Source of the DNA: Colwellia sp.
Lineage (GTDB): Bacteria; Pseudomonadota; Gammaproteobacteria; Enterobacterales; Alteromonadaceae
Assembly (NCBI GenBank): GCA_002733765.1
Contig: NVWU01000028.1
Coordinates: forward strand, 16,396 to 50,788
DNA: 34,393 nucleotides
Direction: 5' to 3'
The notes below the pieces were generated by a model. That model worked only from the letters and a program-made list of their open reading frames with translations. It had not been told where the DNA came from and ran no database searches. Below are positions 9,792-16,846 of the stretch, piece by piece; positions within the stretch are counted from its first letter, which is position 1, and each line of letters starts with the position of its first letter. The position numbers and the translations under genes were made by a program.

Positions 9792-10588
9792 CTAACCTTC
9801 TTTATCCAAATGTTGCCGTTGCCTATAGCGATAGAATTGACAACGATCGCTGTAAGCGTATCGCAAAAAAATGGCACCTTAATTATATTGGTGATGTTGC
9901 ATCAGCACATAAACACGCTTCATTAGATTTTTTATTACAACTCAATCATCAAATACTTGAGTTAATAAAACTCGATGAACCAAAACTTAGCGGTATTAAC
10001 GTTGATTTTGTTGATGGCGCAATGGCCCATCGTCGTAAATTTGGTGGCGGTAGAGGCCAAGACATTGCCAAAGCAATAGGATTAAAGCATAGTTTTACCC
10101 CGCATGTATTAGATGCTACCGCAGGATTAGGCCGTGACGCTTTTGTCTTAGCCAGTCTTGGTTGCCAAGTAACATTAATGGAACGTATGCCTGTTGTGGC
10201 TGCCCTACTCGATGACGGTTTAGAGCGTGCGAAACTCAATGCTGGTGTAAGTGAGATTGCGCAACGTATGCAGTTGATTCACGCTTCGTCTATTGAAAAT
10301 ATGGCGCTAACCGAAGAAGTAGATGTAGTTTATCTTGATCCCATGTACCCACACCGTGATAAATCAGCAGCGGTAAAAAAAGAAATGCGGGTATTTCAAT
10401 CATTAGTGGGTGAAGACTTAGATGCTGATGAATTATTATCGCCAGCACTTGCTTTGGCTAAATACCGTGTTGTAGTAAAACGACCCAGTTATGCCCCACC
10501 GCTAAATAATCAAACACCCACAACAAGTATCAAGATGAAGAAAAATCGTTTTGATGTTTATGTAAATAAAGCAATTCCTAAAATTTAA
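9788..10588 (+). CDS. rsmJ: 16S rRNA (guanine-1516-N2)-methyltransferase RsmJ
   Basis: This 266-aa SAM-dependent enzyme methylates G1516 of 16S rRNA in the cytoplasm. It has the Rossmann motif [20 protein letters not shown] near residue 110, the acidic loop VTLMER, and the catalytic-type motif [19 protein letters not shown] near residue 180, all diagnostic of the family. The ATG overlaps the stop of the upstream gene by four bases (ATGA), which supports co-translation. In E. coli the orthologue (formerly yhiQ) is also next to prlC. Confidence 0.95.
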   Translation: MTNLLYPNVAVAYSDRIDNDRCKRIAKKWHLNYIGDVASAHKHASLDFLLQLNHQILELIKLDEPKLSGINVDFVDGAMAHRRKFGGGRGQDIAKAIGLKHSFTPHVLDATAGLGRDAFVLASLGCQVTLMERMPVVAALLDDGLERAKLNAGVSEIAQRMQLIHASSIENMALTEEVDVVYLDPMYPHRDKSAAVKKEMRVFQSLVGEDLDADELLSPALALAKYRVVVKRPSYAPPLNNQTPTTSIKMKKNRFDVYVNKAIPKI

Positions 10589-10627
10589 CTCTACACTTAA
10601 ATAATATACTTTTTAGCGGTCCAACTT

Positions 10628-10783
10628 ATGGCAAAAGCATTATGTAAATGGAAAAAAAAGGATATTGAACATAATATCCATGAGTTGATACATATCGTCA
10701 GTAAGCCTAGGTTTATATGCAAAGATTGCGCGCGAGCAACACACGATAAAGGTTATTTATGCAAACCTATTAAGCTTAACTAA
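10628..10783 (+). CDS. Small four-cysteine protein (51 aa), unknown function
   Basis: The plus strand reads from ATG 10628 to TAA 10783 and gives a basic 51-residue protein beginning MAKALCKWKKKDIE and ending LCKPIKLN. Its four cysteines are C6, C31, C34 and C45; the middle pair is a CxxC in FICKDCARATHDK, which looks like a metal site or zinc ribbon. From memory, similar short MAKxLCKWKKKD proteins occur in other marine gammaproteobacteria, but I could not check this. The gene lies 39 bp after rsmJ in the same direction and may be read from the same transcript. No function is known to me. Confidence 0.7.
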   Translation: MAKALCKWKKKDIEHNIHELIHIVSKPRFICKDCARATHDKGYLCKPIKLN

Positions 10784-10889
10784 CACTAGAGCAATATAGC
10801 GTTTATAATTGCTAACAAAATCACACTTGAACATTGTCATTACCCAAGGCAATATCCTAAATAGATAATCAAAAATAAAGAGACCGTCC
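10784..10889 (+). promoter_or_regulatory. Putative ftnA promoter region
   Basis: A TATAAT hexamer at 10804-10809 is a plausible -10 box for ftnA, although the -35 region 17 bp before it is poor. I looked for a Fur box (GATAATGATAATCATTATC-like) and saw only a weak half, gataatca, near 10864. There is no convincing sign of direct Fur control. Confidence 0.3.
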
Positions 10890-11417
10890 ATGTTAAAAAC
10901 CGAAATGGTAGAACAATTAAATCAACAAATTAATAGAGAATTTTATTCATCTAATCTTTATTTGCAAATGAGTGCTTGGTGTGAAGAAAAGGGCTTTTCT
11001 GGCGCCGCTGAATTTATGCGTAAACATGCCGCCGAAGAAATGGATCACATGACGCGTTTATTTACCTATGTTAGTGAAACCGGTGCACTACCGATATTAG
11101 GTGCTATTGAGGCGGCTCCTCATGAATTTAAATCTTTAGCTGATGTTTTTGAACAAACCTACAAGCACGAGTGCCAAATTACTGAACATATTAACGGATT
11201 AGCTCATCAAGCTTTTACTAACCAAGACTACTCAACCTTTAATTTTCTACAATGGTATGTCGCTGAACAGCATGAAGAAGAAACACTATTTAAAAGTATT
11301 TTAGATAAAATTAATTTAGTAGGCCATGACGGCCATGCTTTATTCTTTGTTGACAAAGATTTAGCTGAAATGGCAAAAAGTGGTTCAAGCAGCATAATGA
11401 CAGAAGCAACAGGATAA
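10890..11417 (+). CDS. ftnA: Ferritin (non-haem iron storage)
   Basis: This 175-aa ferritin should assemble into a 24-subunit shell that oxidises Fe(II) and stores the ferric mineral in the cytoplasm. Ferroxidase-centre residues are in the positions known from E. coli FtnA: E17 (NREFYSS), E49/E50 and H53 (HAAEEMDHM), a Glu in YKHECQI, and the Gln/Glu residues of WYVAEQHEEETLF. The protein lacks the Met-based haem site of bacterioferritin. It is a single gene with its own terminator. Frames on the opposite strand are shadows. Confidence 0.96.
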   Translation: MLKTEMVEQLNQQINREFYSSNLYLQMSAWCEEKGFSGAAEFMRKHAAEEMDHMTRLFTYVSETGALPILGAIEAAPHEFKSLADVFEQTYKHECQITEHINGLAHQAFTNQDYSTFNFLQWYVAEQHEEETLFKSILDKINLVGHDGHALFFVDKDLAEMAKSGSSSIMTEATG

Positions 11418-11420
11418 ACA

Positions 11421-11445
11421 TTTAACAGCACAGTATACTGTTAAA
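11421..11445 (+). repeat. Hairpin just after ftnA
   Basis: The 8-bp arms tttaacag (11421-11428) and ctgttaaa (11438-11445) flank a 9-base loop, starting four bases after the ftnA stop codon. No T-tract follows, so it is more likely an mRNA 3'-end protecting structure or chance than a terminator. The true terminator follows 15 bases later. Confidence 0.5.
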
Positions 11446-11460
11446 CTTAACGAACAAATG

Positions 11461-11485
11461 AAAGGGCTTTTATAGCCCTTTTTTT
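11461..11485 (+). terminator. Rho-independent terminator of ftnA
   Basis: The stem aaagggct (11461-11468) pairs with agcccttt (11474-11481) around a 5-base loop and runs into a T-tract ending at 11485. It lies 44 bp past the ftnA stop. Confidence 0.9.
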
Positions 11486-11597
11486 GTATAAGCATAATTA
11501 TAAAACGATTATAATAGTCTCGAAATTTTTTAACATTTTCTTCATAAGGCTTTACTCGTTAGCTTTATTAGTTGGGTTTTATTCTTAAGGTGTAACA

Positions 11598-12797
11598 GTG
11601 ATCACAACAGACGTATTAATAATTGGTGCCGGCGCAGCAGGCTTAATGTGTGCAGCACAAGCAGGCTATCGTGGTAAAAGCGTTGTTGTGGTTGATATGG
11701 GTAAAAAGCCGGCTCGAAAAATATTAATCAGTGGAGGGGGTCGTTGTAACTTTACCAACCAAGGCACAACGCCTAATCACTTTATTTGTCAAAACCCTCA
11801 CTTTGTTAAATCAGCATTAAGTCGTTTCACCGCTGACAACTTTATTGAGTTAGTTGATCGGCATGATATTGACTATCATCATAAAACCTTGGGGCAACTT
11901 TTTTGCGATAACAGTGCTCAAGATATCGTTGATGTTTTGCTTACTGAATGTGATTGGGCAGGCGTATCGGTTAATCTTCGTACTGAAGTACTTTCAGTAC
12001 GTAAAGGCCCTGAATATGGTTACCTTGTAAAAACTTCAGATAAAGACTATCAGTGTAAATCATTAGTTATTGCCTCTGGCGGACTCACTATGCCAAAACT
12101 AGGCGCATCACCCATTGGTTATAACATTGCTAAACAATTCGGCTTAGATGTTTTGCCAACCATCGCGGCTTTAGTGCCTTTTACCTTACATGACCACGAT
12201 AAAAAACGCTTTGATGGTTTGTCTGGTATTAGTATCAATTGTCAAGTTACTAGTGAAGATGGTGTGAGTTTTCATGAGAATATTCTTTTCACACATCGAG
12301 GTCTATCTGGGCCAGCTATATTACAAATATCCTCTTATTGGCAAGCAGGTCAAGCGATTACTATCAATTTGTTACCTGATAACGCTCTCAATGACATTAT
12401 TAATAACTGGCGGGCTCAACAACCTCAAAAATCGTTAAAAAACCTTTTAGCCACCTTACTACCCAAACGTTTTATTGACGTATTGATCAATGATGGTACG
12501 TTTGCCGCAAAAGTCGCAGATAAAGCGGTCAATCAATTAAACCATGGTGAGATCAATAATTTAGCCAGCGCAATCCATGCTTGGCAAATAAAGCCTAACG
12601 GCACCGAAGGCTATAGAACGGCCGAAGTAACATTAGGCGGTATCAATACCGACGAGCTTTCTTCTAAAACCTTTGAAACGAACAAAGCCAAAGGCTTATA
12701 CTTTATTGGCGAGGTTATTGATGTAACCGGCCACTTAGGAGGATTCAATTTTCAGTGGTGCTGGTCTAGCGGTTGGGCTTGTGGACAAGCAGTTTGA
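11598..12797 (+). CDS. NAD(P)/FAD-dependent oxidoreductase, HI0933/YhiN family
   Basis: This is a 399-aa flavoprotein of the HI0933 (YhiN) family. The dinucleotide-binding motif GAGAAG is at residues 10-15, the family signature SGGGRCNFTN begins at residue 45, LVIASGGLTMPKLGASPIG lies near residue 158, and the C terminus LYFIGEVIDVTGHLGGFNFQ is characteristic. The physiological substrate of this family is not established to my knowledge. The start is GTG at 11598, preceded by AAGG at a suitable distance; the next frame start would lose the FAD motif. E. coli yhiN lies in the same general gor-prlC region, so its presence here fits an old neighbourhood. Confidence 0.9.
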   Translation: MITTDVLIIGAGAAGLMCAAQAGYRGKSVVVVDMGKKPARKILISGGGRCNFTNQGTTPNHFICQNPHFVKSALSRFTADNFIELVDRHDIDYHHKTLGQLFCDNSAQDIVDVLLTECDWAGVSVNLRTEVLSVRKGPEYGYLVKTSDKDYQCKSLVIASGGLTMPKLGASPIGYNIAKQFGLDVLPTIAALVPFTLHDHDKKRFDGLSGISINCQVTSEDGVSFHENILFTHRGLSGPAILQISSYWQAGQAITINLLPDNALNDIINNWRAQQPQKSLKNLLATLLPKRFIDVLINDGTFAAKVADKAVNQLNHGEINNLASAIHAWQIKPNGTEGYRTAEVTLGGINTDELSSKTFETNKAKGLYFIGEVIDVTGHLGGFNFQWCWSSGWACGQAV

Positions 12798-12927
12798 TTT
12801 AACTATCAAAACAATTGCTCTAAATTCGAGCTAAAGGGAAGCAAGGGGCAGGAATGGCAAAGCTTCCGTTATTAGCTAAAATATCTATAATTAAAGCATA
12901 AATTCATTTCATTTAAAGGTAACCTCC

Positions 12928-13755
12928 TTATATCTCTAAGCTAGAAAACCTAAGGTTTTCCCCGTTAATAGCTTTACTTAAAATCATAGTACCAATGTAA
13001 CTTGGTGTGATTTCATGTTGATTAATAACACAATTCTTTAGTTTATTACTACTCGCCAGCATAAATACTGGCTGGTTTGTTGCTTCTTTAAATAAAGCTT
13101 TATCAATATTTACTGTGTTGTGTAATGGTAAATTAATACTCGCGTGGTCTTTATTTACAATGTGAATGACTGGTCTTACTTCATTACCTATTATGATGTC
13201 TTTATTGCCATAGTTCGTATAAAGCGCCATATCTGAAAAAGCATCAGGTATCATGTTCAATACTTCCCCATATTCATCATTAGTCCATTCATAAAAATAC
13301 AGAGGTTTTATTTTTAGCCTCAAAAAGAACAAGGTTGAATTAATTTTCTTTACTAGCCAATTATTCTTTGGTGAAGACATATTGATCACGACTAAATTTT
13401 TAGATTTGCAGTAGAAGGGGATTAAATATCGCATCAATAAATAAGTTAGTATATTTTTACCCCGAACACTCTGATCGAGTTTGAAGTCACATAAATACCA
13501 AAAACTTTGGGTTTCTTCTCTTGTTACCTTTCTTAGTATGGCACACCCTACTCCTAATAATCGCCCTTTGTGCTCTAAAATAAATACATTCTCCTTTCCT
13601 AAACTTTGAAAAAATGCGAAGTAATTCCCGTCAGCGGTTCCATGGTTAATTTGAAACGTCTGCTCACCTAACGGGTAGTTGAATTGCGCTTCAAATTGTT
13701 TAAGCTGCTCAGAATACGATGAATATTCTGAGGCTTTGAGTAAACGAAATTTCAT
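12928..13755 (-). CDS. GNAT-like N-acyltransferase, third gene of HDO/ACP-transferase operon
   Basis: This 275-aa protein has a GNAT-like core: VFILEHKGRLLGVGCAILRKV (strands 2-4, about residues 57-77), then WYLCDFKLDQ and the acyl-CoA pyrophosphate loop in variant form VRGKNILTYLLMRYLIP (V97-I102; consensus Q/RxxGxG/A). A C-terminal part of about 130 residues has no recognisable domain. The substrate is unknown. Its ATG overlaps the stop of the upstream fusion gene by four bases (ATGA), so it is almost certainly co-translated with it and should act in the same pathway, for example by acylating the amino group that an aminocarboxypropyl transfer would leave. That role is inference. Confidence 0.6.
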   Translation of the reverse strand: MKFRLLKASEYSSYSEQLKQFEAQFNYPLGEQTFQINHGTADGNYFAFFQSLGKENVFILEHKGRLLGVGCAILRKVTREETQSFWYLCDFKLDQSVRGKNILTYLLMRYLIPFYCKSKNLVVINMSSPKNNWLVKKINSTLFFLRLKIKPLYFYEWTNDEYGEVLNMIPDAFSDMALYTNYGNKDIIIGNEVRPVIHIVNKDHASINLPLHNTVNIDKALFKEATNQPVFMLASSNKLKNCVINQHEITPSYIGTMILSKAINGENLRFSSLEI

Positions 13756-15242
13756 TTCTTTATCATCACTGTTTCAGAATAAAAGCCTGTTTCATCGTAA
13801 AGCGGAATAATGTGACCAACAGTTAAATCCATAAGGGAGTAATCACCTAATAGTCTTCTTAACACTAAACGCCCATTATTGTGTAGTTGGTCAAAAGCTT
13901 GCAAAATTAACCGTTGAAAGTCTGTAAATGGCATCCAATCACCTATATTTGATAAGTCTATTAGATGAAATTTACCTGTGTTTAAAAGAACCGTTTCAGC
14001 GCTTTGATTAAGGTAAGTGATAGGTGTGTTATCTCTATTACAGATAGACGCATAGTTATTAGTAAGATTTGTTCCTAAAATCACATTTTCAGAATTTTTA
14101 TTCGTATAGCTCTTATCGTTTATGTCACATAACATTTTTGCATACGTTATTTTAAAGTGTTCACTGAATGATTCTTTTGAATATTTAGTCGCTTCATCAG
14201 AAAACAATGTACTTAATATTCTGTTATCAAAGACAAGTTCTATAACGTAATTCAGTGAATCACTATTTAGGGCATAGCCTTGTACTATCGTCTGTTCATT
14301 TTTGTAATTGATAAAGTACTCTCTTACTAATTCAAATAGATATTCAAACCTGCCCACCTCAATTTGCTCAGTTTTATACTTTGGTGATAGCTTTTGTAGA
14401 CAAATATCTAATTGTGCTTTATTCATATCAAATACGGTTATGGTTGATACGCAATCATGAGAAAGGTAATGAATGACGTTTTCGCCACCGGAACAAATTG
14501 TTAATACATCGATGTCATCTTTATCTCTAAATGCGCTAATGACTTCGTTGATAACATTTGGCGCCTCTCTCGTATGATAAAAATTTATGGACAATGTGTT
14601 TTTTGCATATAACATTTCTTTTTGTGTGGGAACGGCTAATTTAGAAAAAAGATTAATAAAATTCAACTGAACATTTTTGAATTTTGTTTCGTTAAAATCA
14701 ATTCCACATTGGTTCATTGCAATCAGTATATCTTCACCATGTGACCAATCTAATTTACTGTGCTTAAGATAGTGTTCCTGCTCACACAATAAATTGAGAT
14801 GAGTTAAACTAATAGAAATAGATTCTGATATAACCGCATACATATATTCGATTGCGGCAAGTTCATGAAACAAATCACTGAGTGAATCAACACTCAATAA
14901 ATTGTCTATCCAAGTTGTTACGAATGGATTTTTTACATACTGACCATCAAAGCCTAAGGCGGTTAAGTGTATATTAAAAGTATGTGTATGGAATTTATCT
15001 TGGTTACCTTGCCCATGTTCTTCCCATATATTTTCAACAACTAGGTACCTAGCATTTGCATTGGTAATTTGACTCGCTAATTTCAATAATAATAAAGGGA
15101 ATACTTCTACCGCATAATAAAACGGCACTTGAGAGCGCAATAATTCATCTCTATTGGCATTTGCTAAAAAGGTTAAGTATTTAGAGTTTTGCCATGTAAG
15201 ATTTGAGTCTTGAGTAATTTCTTTAGCTAAAGATTTAAACAT
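13752..15242 (-). CDS. Fusion: haem-oxygenase-like diiron oxidase (HDO) + BtaA-like aminocarboxypropyl transferase (DUF3419)
   Basis: A 496-aa two-domain protein. Residues about 20-200 look like the haem-oxygenase-like 'iron-containing redox enzyme' fold: ENIWEEHGQGN followed by H85 (E75-x9-H85), E132 in AAIEYMYA, and H161-x3-D165-x2-H168 (HSKLDWSH), the usual pattern of diiron ligands. Residues about 215-496 resemble DUF3419/BtaA, which moves the 3-amino-3-carboxypropyl group of SAM onto an acceptor: VLTICSGGENVIHYL (about 246-260), VFDMNKAQLDICLQKL with acidic D272, and the C-terminal LSNIGDWMPF plus LHNNGRLVLRRL. The start is ATG 15242, which has AGAGG nine bases before it and overlaps the upstream gene by 8 bp. 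A longer frame to 15323 would overlap by 89 bp. The substrate is unknown. Confidence 0.75.
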   Translation of the reverse strand: MFKSLAKEITQDSNLTWQNSKYLTFLANANRDELLRSQVPFYYAVEVFPLLLLKLASQITNANARYLVVENIWEEHGQGNQDKFHTHTFNIHLTALGFDGQYVKNPFVTTWIDNLLSVDSLSDLFHELAAIEYMYAVISESISISLTHLNLLCEQEHYLKHSKLDWSHGEDILIAMNQCGIDFNETKFKNVQLNFINLFSKLAVPTQKEMLYAKNTLSINFYHTREAPNVINEVISAFRDKDDIDVLTICSGGENVIHYLSHDCVSTITVFDMNKAQLDICLQKLSPKYKTEQIEVGRFEYLFELVREYFINYKNEQTIVQGYALNSDSLNYVIELVFDNRILSTLFSDEATKYSKESFSEHFKITYAKMLCDINDKSYTNKNSENVILGTNLTNNYASICNRDNTPITYLNQSAETVLLNTGKFHLIDLSNIGDWMPFTDFQRLILQAFDQLHNNGRLVLRRLLGDYSLMDLTVGHIIPLYDETGFYSETVMIKK

Positions 15243-15816
15243 GAGCAATAACCTCTTTAAGGTTTTCATTAATAAGTTGGCTTTGCGGGGTAACCGTAAA
15301 CTTTTTGTACGGTATAAAACCAAGAAACCATAATTTCCAAAAACCTGTTAATGCTTTGGGATTTTTGTTAATCAGGGTTTTAAAAGATTCCAGCGTGCCA
15401 ACTTCAATATTGCAAGCTTCTTTAAATACTTCATAAACAAACTTAGAGCAGAATGATTTTTTAGCATTAAAGTTAAAGCTAAAATCATATAGGACTCCGT
15501 AACGAGCCTGACAAGCATTTTTTAGTTCTTTTATTTGATCTTGCGTTAAGTCTTCGCTAAATCGTCTTATTGCAAACCATGAGTTTTTAGAGCGGCTTAT
15601 AAAATCCTCTAATGATGAAAGGCCACTCATGGGTACTTTACTTTCTGCCACCATCCATTTGTCATTGTCTTTGAGTAAAATACCCACATGAGACGTTTGT
15701 GAATTAGTGCCTTTTTCAATGGCTCGATAGAGAAAGTTTGGTATAGATATAAAAATAATATCACCCTCTTTTAACTTATCTTTATTGACTGTATTAATTT
15801 TATTGTTCATTGTCAT
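15235..15816 (-). CDS. YebB/YiiX-like permuted papain-type enzyme
   Basis: This 193-aa protein has the order of a circularly permuted NlpC/P60 (YebB/YiiX, LRAT-like) fold: LKEGDIIFISIPNFLYRAIEKGT, then H43 in TSHVGIL, E58 in MVAESKV, YDFSFNF (D111) and the nucleophile C123 in KSFCSKFVYEVF. No signal peptide or lipobox is seen, so it is probably cytoplasmic. Relatives include amidases, peptidases and lipid acyltransferases, so the reaction cannot be named. ATG 15816 has AAGGA ten bases upstream. It is the first gene of the three-gene operon, and its end overlaps the start of the HDO-DUF3419 fusion. Confidence 0.7.
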   Translation of the reverse strand: MTMNNKINTVNKDKLKEGDIIFISIPNFLYRAIEKGTNSQTSHVGILLKDNDKWMVAESKVPMSGLSSLEDFISRSKNSWFAIRRFSEDLTQDQIKELKNACQARYGVLYDFSFNFNAKKSFCSKFVYEVFKEACNIEVGTLESFKTLINKNPKALTGFWKLWFLGFIPYKKFTVTPQSQLINENLKEVIAHV

Positions 15817-15942
15817 CAGTGTTAATTCCTTTTGAAATAATGTAATTACTTTTACATTTCAACTTGCATAAGGATACTTAAATAAGCATAGTTACATCTG
15901 GCTACCTCCCTAGTAACGTATAGTGATACTTTTGGCGATAAT
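15817..15942. promoter_or_regulatory. Divergent promoter region of the HDO/ACP-transferase island
   Basis: These 126 bp separate the operon from the divergent HTH regulator. Candidate regulator targets are an inverted repeat gttac (15891-15895) / gtaac (15913-15917) and a direct repeat GATACTT (15873-15879 and 15925-15931). For the plus strand, TTGCAT (15864) and CATAGT (15887) are 17 bp apart but poor matches. All of these are weak. Confidence 0.3.
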
Positions 15943-16698
15943 ATGAATCAAAACAACAAATTAATTGATGAACTTAAAATTGCGCTTAAAACAAAAAACA
16001 TTACGTACAAAGCGATTGGTTTACACCTTAAGCTTAGTGAAGGGACTATTAAGCGAATTTTCTCAAACTATGATTTTACCTTGCACCGGTTGGAAGATAT
16101 TTGCTCACTCGTTGATTTGGAATTATTTGACCTGTTAGAAAGAATGAAAGAAAAAGAACTTTCAACTGAAATATTACCGGTTGAATATGAAAATGAATTA
16201 GTTTCAGATATACAATTATTATTAACCGCCCACCTTCTAATCAATAAATGGACTGTGCAGCAAATACTGAGTAACTATGAAATAGACAAGCTTGATATGA
16301 TTCAATTGTTATCTAAGCTAGATGCAATGCGTATTATCGATTATTTACCGGGTGAACGTGTCAGATTAAAAATAAGTAGAAACTTTAAATGGATAAATAA
16401 AGGGCCCATTCAACAGTTTTTTAATAAAAATATTGAGTCCGAATTTTTTAATTGTAATTTTACATCTCCTGGTGAAATAAGACTGTTTATATCAGGGATG
16501 CTAACAAAATCATCTAATACTGAAATGCAACGAAGAATCAAGAAACTAGCAGTGTCTTTTGATGATTTACACAAAGAAAACGAACAAGAAATATTGCCTA
16601 ATAAATTTGGTACAAGTCTCGTATTGGCAATGAGGCCGTGGGACATTAATCTCTTTGATAAATTGAAAAAACCAGAAACAAAAAAAGTGTTTAAATAA
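15943..16698 (+). CDS. HTH (XRE-like) regulator, divergent to the HDO/ACP-transferase operon
   Basis: A 251-aa protein with an N-terminal lambda-repressor-like helix-turn-helix at about residues 21-41 (TYKAIGLHLKLSEGTIKRIF), followed by LHRLEDICSLVDLELFDLLERMKE, typical of XRE-type DNA-binding domains. The C-terminal 170 residues have no domain I recognise; part of them (LLINKWTVQQILSNYEIDKLDMIQLLSKLDAMRIIDYLPGERVRLKIS) could be a winged-helix-like segment. Its position back to back with the three-gene operon suggests that it controls that operon and itself. The ATG at 15943 has a weak ribosome-binding site. Confidence 0.65.
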   Translation: MNQNNKLIDELKIALKTKNITYKAIGLHLKLSEGTIKRIFSNYDFTLHRLEDICSLVDLELFDLLERMKEKELSTEILPVEYENELVSDIQLLLTAHLLINKWTVQQILSNYEIDKLDMIQLLSKLDAMRIIDYLPGERVRLKISRNFKWINKGPIQQFFNKNIESEFFNCNFTSPGEIRLFISGMLTKSSNTEMQRRIKKLAVSFDDLHKENEQEILPNKFGTSLVLAMRPWDINLFDKLKKPETKKVFK

Positions 16699-16846
16699 GA
16701 TAAACAATAACGCCAATATTTAATTACAAGTGTAGCTGTTAATTTTATTTAGCCTCGGTAACAACTATGAGTGTATGCAGCACCACCCACTTTATATAGA
16801 ATATAAAAAAGTATCCGCTGAAAATTATCAGAGTTCAATGCTGAGG

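Noticed and set aside
12837..12867. Hairpin ggaagc/gcttcc between the YhiN-like gene and the GNAT gene
   Set aside because: Only a 6-bp stem with a 19-base loop and no T-tract.
15243..15323. Longer start for the HDO-DUF3419 gene
   Set aside because: It would overlap the upstream gene by 89 bp; ATG 15242 has AGAGG at the right distance and a short overlap typical of operons.
12928..16698. Anti-phage defence island
   Set aside because: No nuclease, toxin, NTPase or cyclase signature; the enzymes look biosynthetic.
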